A stretch of DNA of 64,000 nt from Pseudoramibacter alactolyticus (GTDB taxonomy: Bacteria; Bacillota; Clostridia; Eubacteriales; Eubacteriaceae), in NCBI RefSeq assembly GCF_050908235.1, contig NZ_CP194340.1. One strand, 5' to 3'. Positions within the stretch are counted from its first letter, which is position 1. Every line of letters begins with the position of its first letter. Below the pieces are notes generated by a model that worked only from the letters and a program-made list of their open reading frames with translations, was not told where the DNA came from and did not search any database. A program made the position numbers and the translations under genes. Shown piece after piece: positions 26,315 through 34,699 of the stretch.

Positions 26315-26360
26315 TGAAATTAAATTTCATATTGACAAATGACGGCGCAGCGCTTAAAAT
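26315..26360 (+). promoter_or_regulatory. Fur-family box and promoter of the zinc operon
   Basis: TGAAATTAAATTTCA (26315-26329) is a perfect 7-1-7 inverted repeat, the Fur/Zur/PerR box layout. It ends 2 bp before TTGACA (26332-26337), which is followed by 17 bp and TAAAAT (26355-26360). A related half-site AAATTCAAATTGA follows at about 26375. Repression by the encoded Fur-like protein is likely. Confidence 0.75.
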
Positions 26361-26412
26361 GAAACATATTTTCAAATTCAAATTGAGACGGATTGGAAGC
26401 TTGAGGGCCGAT

Positions 26413-26850
26413 ATGGGGAGCAGAGGACAATACAAAACCAGACAGCGGGATGAGATTCTCGCAGCGCTGAAAAGTTTGGGGACCGGTCATGTGACGGCCG
26501 GCGATGTTTATGCCTATCTTTGTGCGGCGGGTCGGCCGATCGGGCGCACGACGGTTTACCGCCAGCTGGAGCGTCTGGTGGACGAAGGCGCGGTGGAAAA
26601 ATACAGCGGTGGGGGCCGGCATTCGGCCTGCTTTGAATACGTTGGCGAGGGAGCCCACGCGGCCGGCGGCACCTGTTATCATTTAAAATGCGAGCGCTGC
26701 GGTAAGCTGATTCATTTGAACTGTGACGCGCTGGAGGTGATCTGCGACCATCTCTCTGCGGAGCACGGCTTCGCGCTGGATCCGAAGCGCACGGTTTTTT
26801 ACGGGTTGTGCGAGGCGTGTCGGAGTCAAAAAGAAAACGGCGCGCCGTAG
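26413..26850 (+). CDS. Fur-family metal regulator, probably Zur
   Basis: 145 residues from the ATG at 26413, with GAGG 7 nt upstream. The N-terminal winged helix includes RQRDEILAALKSLGTGHVTAGDVY and GRTTVYRQLERL. The C-terminal metal domain has HLKCERCGKLIHLNC and GLCEACRSQ, two CXXC structural zinc pairs. The zinc ABC transporter downstream makes zinc the likely ligand. The longer frame from 26314 runs through the promoter. Confidence 0.85.
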   Translation: MGSRGQYKTRQRDEILAALKSLGTGHVTAGDVYAYLCAAGRPIGRTTVYRQLERLVDEGAVEKYSGGGRHSACFEYVGEGAHAAGGTCYHLKCERCGKLIHLNCDALEVICDHLSAEHGFALDPKRTVFYGLCEACRSQKENGAP

Positions 26851-26892
26851 TCCGGGCGCCGGATTTGGGATTTCACAGGAAAGGAGCACACG

Positions 26893-27210
26893 ATGACAGC
26901 AAAAGCGTCCGAAAGAACCGTTTTAAGCGCGCGCCGCATCGTCAGCCTGCTGATCGCGGCGACGGTCGCTGCCTTTTTGTTTTTTGTCATCGCGGAAGCG
27001 GGGCACGACTGCAGCGGCGATCATTGCCCGATTTGCGCCTGTGTGGCCCAGTGTGAGCATCAGCTGGCCCTTTTGGGTGCCGGCGGCAGCATCGCGGCTG
27101 CGGTGACGCCCTGTGGCCTTTGGCTTTTGCTCGTGCTGGCGATGCGGGCGGCGGGGCGCCCCGCCGCAGGTCAGACCCTGGTGACGGCCAAGGTGCGCCT
27201 GGACGATTGA
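26893..27210 (+). CDS. Small membrane protein with HDC-CPIC motif
   Basis: 105 residues with two hydrophobic segments (about 17-35 and 67-87) flanking HDCSGDHCPICACVAQCEH, a Cys/His cluster facing one side of the membrane. Short proteins with an H-C-GE-C-CxIC core occur beside zinc and iron uptake genes in Clostridia. I infer metal binding or sensing. AAGGAG lies upstream. It is followed after 76 nt by znuA; both gaps share a TTCGGAGGTT RBS block. Confidence 0.65.
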   Translation: MTAKASERTVLSARRIVSLLIAATVAAFLFFVIAEAGHDCSGDHCPICACVAQCEHQLALLGAGGSIAAAVTPCGLWLLLVLAMRAAGRPAAGQTLVTAKVRLDD

Positions 27211-27286
27211 GCTTCGGAGGTTCAAACGAAAAAATCAAATCGAGAGCAGCAGACACCATTCATTTTCAATTTCGGAGGTTTAACAA

Positions 27287-28312
27287 ATGACAACAGCGAA
27301 ACAAAAACGGGGCATCAGAGCCCTGATCGTGCTCGTGCTGATGGCGGCGCTTTGCTTGCCGCTGCTGGCAACGGGCTGCGGCAAAGCAAACGAATCGAAA
27401 AAAAGCACAGCCGGCGGTAAAAAGTTAAAAGTGGTCGCCACCGTTTTCCCGGAATACGATTGGGCGAAGCAGATCCTGGGCAAGCGGGCGGCTGATACCG
27501 AACTGACCCTGCTCCTGAAGAACGGCACGGACCTGCACAGTTATCAGCCCAGCGCCAAGGATATCGCCAAAATTGCCAACTGCGACGTGTTTATCCACGT
27601 CGGCGGCGAATCCGACGGCTGGGTAAAGGACGCGCTGAAGGAAGCCAAAAATAAAAACATGCAGGTCATCAACCTGATGGAGGTCATGGGCAAGAACAAA
27701 AAGCAAGAGGAAGTGAAGGAAGGCATGCAGGCCGAGAAGGAAGACGAAAAAGAGGGCGAGGAAGGCGAAGAAGAAGTCGAATACGACGAACACGTGTGGC
27801 TGTCGCTGAAAAACGCCAGAACGCTCTGTGCGGCCATCGAAAAGGCTCTTGCCAAGGCCGACAGCGCCCACGCTGACACCTATGCGAAAAACCTCAAGGC
27901 CTACGACGCCAAACTGGCGGGGCTCGATAAGGATTACGCCAAAACCGCGGCCTCGGCGAAAAATAAAACCCTTGTCTTTGGCGACCGTTTCCCCTTCCGC
28001 TACATGGTCGACGACTATAACCTCGATTATTATGCGGCGTTCGTCGGCTGCTCGGCGGAATCCGAGGCGAGCTTTAAGACCATTGCTTTCCTGGCGAAGA
28101 AGGTGGACGCGCTGAACCTGAAATACGTGATGACCATCGAAAACAACGACCACAAGATCGCCAAGACCATCATCAAAAACACCAAGAAGAAGAATCAGAA
28201 AATCCTGACCCTCGATTCCATGCAGTCCACCACGTCGAAGGACATCAAAGGCGGGGCCACCTACCTGAAGGTGATGCGGAACAACCTCAAGGTTCTGCGG
28301 AAGGCTCTTTGA
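27287..28312 (+). CDS. znuA: Zinc ABC transporter substrate-binding lipoprotein
   Basis: A 341-residue cluster A-I (ZnuA/AdcA) protein. The lipoprotein signal ends LLATGCGK with the lipid-attached cysteine at about 28. Ligand regions are LHSYQPSAKD (first His) and EHVWLSLKNA (second His), then FGDRFPFRYMV. Between them is a charged loop of roughly 30 residues rich in Glu/Lys where homologues have a His-rich loop. It binds extracellular metal, most likely Zn2+. RBS CGGAGG precedes the ATG. Confidence 0.9.
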   Translation: MTTAKQKRGIRALIVLVLMAALCLPLLATGCGKANESKKSTAGGKKLKVVATVFPEYDWAKQILGKRAADTELTLLLKNGTDLHSYQPSAKDIAKIANCDVFIHVGGESDGWVKDALKEAKNKNMQVINLMEVMGKNKKQEEVKEGMQAEKEDEKEGEEGEEEVEYDEHVWLSLKNARTLCAAIEKALAKADSAHADTYAKNLKAYDAKLAGLDKDYAKTAASAKNKTLVFGDRFPFRYMVDDYNLDYYAAFVGCSAESEASFKTIAFLAKKVDALNLKYVMTIENNDHKIAKTIIKNTKKKNQKILTLDSMQSTTSKDIKGGATYLKVMRNNLKVLRKAL

Positions 28313-28347
28313 TTTTTAACCGATTTTGATATGGACAGGAGAAACGG

Positions 28348-29103
28348 ATGAACCGTCAGAAAGCAATCATTCCAACAGCGCCAGCGGCGGCGCCGGCGCG
28401 GCAGATCGTCTGCGAGGACGTGACGCTGGGCTACGGCTCACAGGCCGTGGCATCCCACATCGCCTTTGAAGTCCGCGCGGGAGATTATCTGTGCATCGTC
28501 GGGGAGAACGGCGCCGGCAAGTCGACGTTGATGAAAACTTTGCTGGGGCTTGTGCCGCCTCTCGGGGGCCGCATTGTCTTTGCTCCGGGGCTGAGCAATC
28601 GGGACATCGGTTATCTGCCTCAGCAGACCGAGGTGCAGCGGGATTTTCCGGCTTCGGTGCGGGAGATTGTGCTTTCCGGCTTTCAGCGGCGGGGACTTCG
28701 CCCTTTTTATACCCGGGCCGAAAAAGCCCGGGCGGCAGCGAACATGGCGCGCATGGACATCGCGGATATGGCGCGCCGCTGCTATCGGGAGCTTTCCGGC
28801 GGGCAGCAGCAGCGGGTGCTTTTGGCCCGGGCCCTGTGCGCTGCCGGCCAGATGCTCCTGCTGGACGAGCCGGTGGCGGGGCTTGACCCCAAGGTTACGA
28901 CGGAAATGTACGCCCTGATTGCCGAGCTCAACCGTCAGGGGCTGACCATCATCATGATTTCCCACGATATCGATGAGGCGGTGACCTATGCGAGTCATAT
29001 TCTCCACGTGGGGAGCCGTCCGTTTTTCGGCACCCGGGAGGCGTATCTGGCCAGCGATATCGGCCGGCGCTTTGTGGATTGGCGGGGAGGTGAAGCCCGA
29101 TGA
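28348..29103 (+). CDS. znuC: Zinc ABC transporter ATPase
   Basis: A 251-residue ABC ATPase: Walker A GENGAGKSTLMKTLLG near residue 50, Q-loop LPQQTEV, signature ELSGGQQQRVLLARAL, Walker B MLLLDEPVAGLD, H-loop MISHDIDE. It energises metal uptake with ZnuA and ZnuB. It overlaps the permease gene by 4 nt. Confidence 0.9.
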   Translation: MNRQKAIIPTAPAAAPARQIVCEDVTLGYGSQAVASHIAFEVRAGDYLCIVGENGAGKSTLMKTLLGLVPPLGGRIVFAPGLSNRDIGYLPQQTEVQRDFPASVREIVLSGFQRRGLRPFYTRAEKARAAANMARMDIADMARRCYRELSGGQQQRVLLARALCAAGQMLLLDEPVAGLDPKVTTEMYALIAELNRQGLTIIMISHDIDEAVTYASHILHVGSRPFFGTREAYLASDIGRRFVDWRGGEAR

Positions 29104-29933
29104 TGACAACCATCAGCCTGTATATGGGCCACGCCTTTGTGCGCTACGCACTGGTGGTGGGGGTGCTCATTGCGCTGTGCTCGTCGCTGATCGGCGTGAC
29201 CCTCGTGCTCAAGCGCTTTTCCTTTATCGGCGACGGGCTTTCCCATGTGGCGTTCGGCGCGATGACGGTGGCCACCGTCATGAAGCTGACCAACAACATG
29301 GTGCTGATGATGCCGGTGACCGTCATCAGTGCGATTCTGCTGCTGCGCACCGGCCGGAATGCGAAGATCAAAGGTGATGCGGCCATCGCGATGATCTCGG
29401 TGGCGTCGCTGGCCTTTGGCTATCTGGTGATGAATGTTTTCTCCACCTCAGCCAATCTCTCCGGTGATGTGTGCAGCACGCTTTTCGGCTCCACGGCAAT
29501 TCTGACCCTCTCCCATGAAGAGGTGGCATTGTGCGTGGGGCTGTCGGTGCTCGTGACGGCGGTCTTTATCTTCTTTTACCATCATATTTTCGACGTGACC
29601 TTTGATGAGGCCTTCGCCCGTTCTGCAGGCACGCCGGTGGATGCCTACAACCTGCTCATCGCAGTGGTGATCGCGGTGATCATCGTGCTGGGGATGAACC
29701 TGGTGGGCTCGCTGCTCATTTCGGCGCTGATTATTTTTCCGGCACTGTCGGCCATGCGGGTGTTTAAAAGCTTTCTTTCGGTAACGATCTGCTCGGTGGT
29801 CGTCTCGGTGGTCGGCGCCTTTTCGGGCATTTTGATTTCGGTGTGCGCCGGGACGCCGGTGGGCTCCACCATCGTGGCCGTCGACCTCGCGGTGTTTGCC
29901 GTTTTCTGGCTGGTCGGGAAGGCGGTGGGCTGA
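29100..29933 (+). CDS. znuB: Zinc ABC transporter permease
   Basis: A 277-residue ABC-3 family permease with about eight membrane segments. FSFIGDGLSHVAFGAM near residue 40 and GDVCSTLFGST are family features. The cytoplasmic coupling stretch is DEAFARSAGTP near residue 170. It overlaps the lipoprotein gene at TGATG. Confidence 0.9.
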   Translation: MMTTISLYMGHAFVRYALVVGVLIALCSSLIGVTLVLKRFSFIGDGLSHVAFGAMTVATVMKLTNNMVLMMPVTVISAILLLRTGRNAKIKGDAAIAMISVASLAFGYLVMNVFSTSANLSGDVCSTLFGSTAILTLSHEEVALCVGLSVLVTAVFIFFYHHIFDVTFDEAFARSAGTPVDAYNLLIAVVIAVIIVLGMNLVGSLLISALIIFPALSAMRVFKSFLSVTICSVVVSVVGAFSGILISVCAGTPVGSTIVAVDLAVFAVFWLVGKAVG

Positions 29934-30427
29934 TGAGATGGATGAAAGGCGCACGGCGAAGAGGGGCGGCCCTGTTGCTGCTGTCTGTGATGTTGACGGC
30001 GGTGCTCGCCGGCTGCGGCGGTGCACCGTCCGACACTGCCGGCGCGGCCAAAGGCGGTGAGACCGACAGCGTCGCCGCGGCCAACCGGAAAAAAGAAACT
30101 CTCGACCTTTCGGTGATGAGCAGCACCGCGGTATACGCCGAGGTGTCCAACATGATGCAAAAGCCCAAGGCCTACGAAGGACGGCGGGTTCGCATGAAGG
30201 GCCGTTTTAATGTGCTGGAAGAAAACAAGCGGGTATACTTTTCCTGCATCATCCAGGATGCGACGGCGTGCTGCTCTCAGGGCATCGAGTTTGTCCTCGC
30301 CGGCAAGCACGCCTATCCGGCGGATTATCCGGCCAAGGACAGCGAAATCACCGTCGAAGGTCGGTTCAAAACCTATCGGGAAAAGGGCGCGCTCTATTGT
30401 CACCTAGTGGGTGCCAAGCTTTTGTAG
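29933..30427 (+). CDS. Lipoprotein at the end of the zinc operon
   Basis: A 164-residue lipoprotein (signal ending VLAGCGG). The C-terminal 100 residues have an OB-fold-like pattern: YEGRRVRMKGRF, YFSCIIQDATACCSQG and DSEITVEGRFKTY. This resembles the C-terminal part of the TIGR03943/DUF1980 proteins found with zinc systems. The CC pair may bind metal. It overlaps znuB by 1 nt and is followed by a terminator. A role in zinc handling at the cell surface is inferred from position. Confidence 0.7.
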   Translation: MRWMKGARRRGAALLLLSVMLTAVLAGCGGAPSDTAGAAKGGETDSVAAANRKKETLDLSVMSSTAVYAEVSNMMQKPKAYEGRRVRMKGRFNVLEENKRVYFSCIIQDATACCSQGIEFVLAGKHAYPADYPAKDSEITVEGRFKTYREKGALYCHLVGAKLL

Positions 30428-30461
30428 GGCGCTACAAGTGAAACAGAAACACAGAATCATT

Positions 30462-30489
30462 AAAAAAGAAGGCGCAGGCCTTCTTTTTT
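30462..30489 (+). terminator. Terminator of the zinc operon
   Basis: AAAAAAGAAGGC GCAG GCCTTCTTTTTT, a perfect 12-bp stem with T-tail. Confidence 0.9.
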
Positions 30490-30525
30490 GATGACCAGGG
30501 ATCTTTAAAAATACCGGCGCCAATC

Positions 30526-30553
30526 TTGACGTCATTTGTGGCAGCGATATAAT
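30526..30553 (+). promoter_or_regulatory. Promoter of the RFGRG-repeat gene
   Basis: TTGACG (30526-30531), 16 bp, TATAAT (30548-30553). Confidence 0.7.
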
Positions 30554-30590
30554 GATATCAACAATACACGAAAATAAGGAGGGGATTGTC

Positions 30591-30869
30591 ATGAGAAATC
30601 AAAATGAGCGAAAGGACCAGAAGGACTCATTAGAAAAGCGGGTGACGGCAACGTCTGACGGGGCGGCCAGACAGGCAGCCGAAGCCAATCCGTCGGCTAA
30701 GATGCCGGAGCGATTTGGCCGGGGCGCGGCGGAGGAACAAAAGTGCGAGGAGGCGACGACGCCGGCTGAACGTTTTGAACATGGCAGTGAAAATCCAAAG
30801 TCAGACGAAGCTCCAAAGACGAAAGGCGTGACAAAGCCCAGACGCTTCGGCCGGGGACCGAAATCCTGA
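30591..30869 (+). CDS. Small hydrophilic protein with RFGRG repeats
   Basis: 92 residues, highly charged, no hydrophobic segment, no family recognised. Short units recur: PERFGRGAAEE, PAERFEHGSE and PRRFGRGPKS. It has its own promoter, AAGGAGGGG before the ATG and a strong terminator, so it is a real monocistronic gene. It is probably disordered. A modified-peptide precursor is possible, but no modifying enzyme is adjacent. Confidence 0.65.
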   Translation: MRNQNERKDQKDSLEKRVTATSDGAARQAAEANPSAKMPERFGRGAAEEQKCEEATTPAERFEHGSENPKSDEAPKTKGVTKPRRFGRGPKS

Positions 30870-30875
30870 AAGACC

Positions 30876-30923
30876 GGCAAAAAAAACGATCCGCTCACTC
30901 AGTGAGCGGATCGTTTTTTTGCC
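30876..30923. terminator. Bidirectional terminator
   Basis: An almost perfect hairpin with GGCAAAAAAAACGATCCGC in one arm and its complement in the other. It serves both the small plus-strand gene and the convergent minus-strand gene. Confidence 0.9.
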
Positions 30924-30933
30924 AAGCCCGGAT

Positions 30934-31275
30934 TTAAAAAGTTTCGTTAATCCAGGGGGAAATCTGCCAGACGTAGCGGGTATCTTCCGGATCGTTGAGC
31001 GCTAAAATGGCGTAGTTTTTGCCGATGAAAACGGCCTTGTCCCCGGGCGCTTCCTGATATTCCACGCCGGTATCGCCGTAATAAACGGCCTCGGTCATAT
31101 CCTTCAGCGGGACGACGGATTTCTGATCGTATTGCCGGAAGCGGTTGAATTCGCGAAAGGCTTCCGCTTGCATCGCCTCGCTCAGCAAATGCTTCTGAGA
31201 TTCTTCCTTGACATCGATAATTAAAACATCGGTGGCATCTTCGGTTCTGCGGACCAGTGCTAAAACGTATTTCAT
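30934..31275 (-). CDS. Hypothetical protein, 113 residues
   Basis: A soluble protein of unknown family. It starts MKYVLALVRRTEDATDVLII and ends YVWQISPWINETF. An alternating hydrophobic pattern suggests a mixed alpha/beta fold. GGGGAGG lies 9 nt before the ATG. It stands alone between terminators, so it gives no clue to function. Confidence 0.7.
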   Translation of the reverse strand: MKYVLALVRRTEDATDVLIIDVKEESQKHLLSEAMQAEAFREFNRFRQYDQKSVVPLKDMTEAVYYGDTGVEYQEAPGDKAVFIGKNYAILALNDPEDTRYVWQISPWINETF

Positions 31276-31362
31276 GATGAGGCCTCCCCTCCATGCGATC
31301 GTTTTTTAAATTATAAACTATTTTAAAAGGCTTGTCACGAAGGGCGGATTAAAAATTAAATT

Positions 31363-31388
31363 AAAAAAGCCCTGCATCTGCAGGGCCG
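31363..31388 (-). terminator. Terminator of the solute-binding protein gene
   Basis: Minus strand GCCCTGCA / TGCAGGGC with a 2-nt spacer, followed by TTTTTTAA. Confidence 0.9.
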
Positions 31389-31399
31389 CCAATGAGGGC

Positions 31400-32221
31400 T
31401 TAGTCGTAGGTCTTGATCTTGTTGTTGATCTTCTGACGGGTCAGGTCTTTGCCGAACCATTTTTTGGTCAGTTTGCCGTAGGTGCCGTCTTTTTTGAGGG
31501 CTTTGAGCGCGTCGTTGATTTTGTCGCGCAGGGCGGTGTCCTGCTTGCGGCAGACAACGGCCACCGGCTCGTTGGACAAAGTGCTCGAAGAGACCTTGTA
31601 GGTATTCGGCTGCTGTGCCACATAGAAGTTGGCCACCGGTTCATCGGTCATGATGTAGTCGATCTGGCCGCCCCGCAGCGCGGTGAAGGCGTCGATCATG
31701 GAGTCGAATTCCTTGAGGGTCATTTTGTTGCCGTCCTTTTTGAAAGCCTTGGCCGCGTAATCCGCGGTGGTTTCGAGCTGGACGCCGACTTTCTTGCCGT
31801 CAAGCTGCTTGATATCCGTGGCCTGGGCGCCGCCGGCCGGGGAGACGATCACCACGCCGTTGCCCAGATAGGAATCGCTCATGGCGAAGCTCTTCTGGCG
31901 CTTGTCGGTGTTGGAGACGCCAGCGATGATGCATTCATACTGGCCGGAATTGAGCCCGTTGAAGATCCCGTCGAAGGAGGTGTTGGTCCATTTGGCCTTC
32001 ACGCCCATTTTCTTGGCGAGGGCGCGGCCGAGGTCCACGTCGAAACCGACGAGCTTGTTGTTTTTATCCTTATATTCGAAGGGGGTGTATTCGGCGTTGG
32101 TGCCGATCTGCAAAACCCCGTCGTCCAGGGCGCTTTTTTGTTTGCTGCCGCAGCCCGTCGCAAAACCGATCACCGCGACGAGGCAAGCGGCGAGGGCAAT
32201 CACTGTGAGTTTCTTTTTCAT
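31400..32221 (-). CDS. Amino-acid-type ABC transporter substrate-binding lipoprotein
   Basis: 273 residues, SBP_bac_3 family. The lipoprotein signal ends GFATGCGS (Cys near 24). IGTNAEYTPFEYKD, then LVGFDVDLGRALAK and IIAGVSNTDKRQKS are the usual ligand-pocket signatures of polar amino-acid binding proteins. The -10 box TATAAT and GAGAGGAG lie upstream. No permease or ATPase gene is adjacent, so it is an orphan binding protein that must pair with a transporter encoded elsewhere. Confidence 0.9.
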   Translation of the reverse strand: MKKKLTVIALAACLVAVIGFATGCGSKQKSALDDGVLQIGTNAEYTPFEYKDKNNKLVGFDVDLGRALAKKMGVKAKWTNTSFDGIFNGLNSGQYECIIAGVSNTDKRQKSFAMSDSYLGNGVVIVSPAGGAQATDIKQLDGKKVGVQLETTADYAAKAFKKDGNKMTLKEFDSMIDAFTALRGGQIDYIMTDEPVANFYVAQQPNTYKVSSSTLSNEPVAVVCRKQDTALRDKINDALKALKKDGTYGKLTKKWFGKDLTRQKINNKIKTYD

Positions 32222-32261
32222 GAATGAACTCCTCTCTTAAAACTCTCTTGATTATAAAACA

Positions 32262-32289
32262 AAGGCCGGCAAAAGACCAGCCTTTTATG
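32262..32289 (-). terminator. Terminator of the phosphatase gene
   Basis: Minus strand AAAGGCTGG / CCGGCCTTT hairpin, then GTTTTAT. Confidence 0.6.
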
Positions 32290-32314
32290 GGTAAATATGC
32301 AGGAAAATTTTATT

Positions 32315-33268
32315 TTATACAACGTCGTCGACCGGCGCGAGCAAATTGGTGCGGATGGCGGCGAGATCCGCCGAGGCGAGGTCCGTCTGCTCGGTCAGGT
32401 AGCGCTCGACATCGCCGAAGTGCCCGCGGATAAAATCGAGCTGAGATTTAAGCCAGGCCGGCCGCACGCCGAAGAAGTCCCGCAGCTTGGCCCGTTCCTC
32501 CGGCGCGGCCATGTTAAAGCCGGTGGCCATGATGGTGCCCAGGCTTTCGTAGGCCCGCTCGAAGGTGAGGTTGCTCAGGGTGTAATCGGAGAGGATCACG
32601 GACTCCGGAACGCCGCAGATCAAAAGGATCAGCGCCGTCATAAAGCCGGTGCGGTCTTTGCCGTTGGTGCAGTGATAGAGCAGCGGAAAGGCCGCGGGGT
32701 CTGTCATCAGGTGGAGCACCCGGGCAAAATCCCGGGCCTTGTGTTCGACCTGGTAGCGGTAAATCTCCCGGAAGAAGCGGTCGATGCCGTCGGGATCGTC
32801 AAAATCGATGTCCCGGGCGGAGACCGGAATGCCCTTCAGCACCGGCAGGTTGATGTAGTCCGCGGTGGCGGGCAGACGGTCGCGCTGTTCGCCCGCCCGG
32901 CCGGTGTCGCGGAAGTCAATCACATGGCGCAGGCCGATGGCCTCGAGGGCGGCGATGGCGTTGTCATCCCAGTTTGAGAGCGCCTCGGCGCGAAATACCA
33001 GCCGCCAACGCAGCTTTCGGCCGTCCCGGCCGGTATAGCCGCCGATATCCCGGAAGTTGATGGTGGTCTCGGGCAGCAGGATGCGGCGGTCGAGCTGAGA
33101 CTCGTCGCAAAGAATCAGGTGCTCGGCGTCGTGATAATCCACGGGCGCCGGCGGCTCTTGGTTTTTTCCCTTTTTAAAACGGGTCCGCCGGGCGAGCATG
33201 GCGGCGCCAAAGGCCGCCGGACCAAACCCGGCGAGGGCTGTCGTGATTTTGCGGATGATTTTTTTCAC
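32315..33268 (-). CDS. Tyrosine-protein phosphatase (Y_phosphatase3 family)
   Basis: 317 residues. The catalytic P-loop HCTNGKDRTGF (CX5R) places the nucleophilic cysteine near residue 200. INFRDIGGYTGRDGRK near residue 70 and VIDFRDTGRAGEQ are the other motifs of this bacterial dual-specificity or lipid phosphatase group. The N-terminus has a weakly hydrophobic stretch (ALAGFGPAAFGAAML) that may associate with the membrane. GGAGACCC precedes the ATG. The substrate is not predictable. Confidence 0.88.
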   Translation of the reverse strand: MKKIIRKITTALAGFGPAAFGAAMLARRTRFKKGKNQEPPAPVDYHDAEHLILCDESQLDRRILLPETTINFRDIGGYTGRDGRKLRWRLVFRAEALSNWDDNAIAALEAIGLRHVIDFRDTGRAGEQRDRLPATADYINLPVLKGIPVSARDIDFDDPDGIDRFFREIYRYQVEHKARDFARVLHLMTDPAAFPLLYHCTNGKDRTGFMTALILLICGVPESVILSDYTLSNLTFERAYESLGTIMATGFNMAAPEERAKLRDFFGVRPAWLKSQLDFIRGHFGDVERYLTEQTDLASADLAAIRTNLLAPVDDVV

Positions 33269-33372
33269 AGAGGGTCTCCTTGGGTGCGTTGCAATGAATG
33301 GTTGTTTTCATTATTATAGCATAAACCGCGCCGGGGCCATCGGGGCCGCGGCGCAAAATTTTGGAGGTGCCC

Positions 33373-34545
33373 ATGCAGAAGGATCGACAGGGAATCGGCG
33401 TTTATGTGCACATTCCCTTTTGTGTGCAGAAATGCCGGTATTGCGATTTTTGTTCATCCCGGGAGAATGCGGCAGCCATCGGCCGGTATTTTGACGCGCT
33501 CGTCGCCGAGATCCGGGCGGATGCGGCCGCGGCGGACCGGCGGGTAGCGAGCCTTTATGTCGGCGGGGGCACCCCGTCCTTTGTGGACGCGGCGCAGATT
33601 GCCCGGGTGGTGGCGGCGCTGGAGGCGCGCTACGCTTTTTCCCTGCGGGATGCCGATATCGAGGCGACCATCGAGGTGAACCCTGCCTCGGCGATGGCCG
33701 ATAAGCTTGCGGCCTATCGCAGGATGGGCTTTAACCGGCTGTCCGTCGGCTGCCAGAGCACCGATGATCGGCTGCTTGCGCTGATGGGGCGGGCGCACCG
33801 CGCGGCGGATTTTTTCGCCACGGTGGACGCGGCAAAGGCTGCCGGGTTTGAGAACATCTCCGCCGATGTGATCTTTGGCCTACCGGAGCAGCATTTGGCC
33901 GACGTTGCGGCGACCATGCGGGACCTGCTCGTCCTGCCGCTGACCCATCTTTCGGCCTACAGCCTGATCGTTGAGCCGGGGACGGTGTTCGACCGCTGGG
34001 AGCGGGAAGGCCGGCTCGCGCTTCCCCCGGAGGACGAGGAGCGCGCGATGTATGAGACGGTGCGCCGGATGGCGGCGGATGCCGGGATGGCGCCCTACGA
34101 AATTGCCAATTTTGCCCGTCCGGGCTATGCGAGCCGGCACAACAGCCGGTATTGGAGCTTCGAGCCCTATCGGGGGTATGGATTGGGCGCGGCTTCTTTT
34201 GTACGGCCGGCGGCCCTGCCCCTGGGGGACGGAGATTGCCGGCGCTTTGCGAACACATCGGACTTGGCGGCTTATGGTCTCGCGCCGGGTCGGGCGCTGG
34301 CGGAGGATCACCGGCTGTTTCTGGCCGAGGCCAAGGGCGATTTCATGTTTCTCGGGCTCCGGCGCACCGCCGGCGTGCGCGACGCGGTTTTTCAGAAGCT
34401 TTTCGGCGCTTCCTTTTTTGAAGAATACGGCGCGGCCATCGCCGGGCTGCGGCGGCAGGGACTTGTCGAGGTGGCCGGTGATGCGCTGCGGCTGAGCCGC
34501 CGGGGATACGACCTGGCCAATCAGGTGTTCATGGCCTTTGTGTGA
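33373..34545 (+). CDS. hemW: Radical SAM heme chaperone HemW
   Basis: 390 residues from the ATG at 33373, with GGAGG 6 nt upstream; the TTG at 33361 is less likely. The radical SAM cluster motif CVQKCRYC is at residues 17-24, SLYVGGGTPSF follows, and FNRLSVGCQS is near residue 120. The C-terminal HemN-type domain includes EIANFARPGYASRHNSRYW. It lies directly upstream of hrcA, the usual order in Bacillota. HemW inserts heme into respiratory proteins; older annotation as coproporphyrinogen oxidase does not fit. Confidence 0.92.
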   Translation: MQKDRQGIGVYVHIPFCVQKCRYCDFCSSRENAAAIGRYFDALVAEIRADAAAADRRVASLYVGGGTPSFVDAAQIARVVAALEARYAFSLRDADIEATIEVNPASAMADKLAAYRRMGFNRLSVGCQSTDDRLLALMGRAHRAADFFATVDAAKAAGFENISADVIFGLPEQHLADVAATMRDLLVLPLTHLSAYSLIVEPGTVFDRWEREGRLALPPEDEERAMYETVRRMAADAGMAPYEIANFARPGYASRHNSRYWSFEPYRGYGLGAASFVRPAALPLGDGDCRRFANTSDLAAYGLAPGRALAEDHRLFLAEAKGDFMFLGLRRTAGVRDAVFQKLFGASFFEEYGAAIAGLRRQGLVEVAGDALRLSRRGYDLANQVFMAFV

Positions 34546-34614
34546 GCCGGCTTAAATTAAACTGTAAATTTTTCAGAAAAAACGTCGGAAAGGGAAATTT
34601 ACGCCGGAATCTTG

Positions 34615-34681
34615 TTGACAATTCAAAATCCCGGTGCTATATTAAACACAGATATTAGCACTCATACAAAAAGAGTGCTAA
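34615..34681 (+). promoter_or_regulatory. hrcA-dnaK promoter with CIRCE operator
   Basis: TTGACA (34615-34620), 17 bp, TATATT (34638-34643). CIRCE follows: TTAGCACTC (34655-34663), 9 nt, GAGTGCTAA (34673-34681). HrcA binds CIRCE and represses the operon. Confidence 0.97.
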
Positions 34682-34699
34682 TAAAGAGGCGGTGATAAG

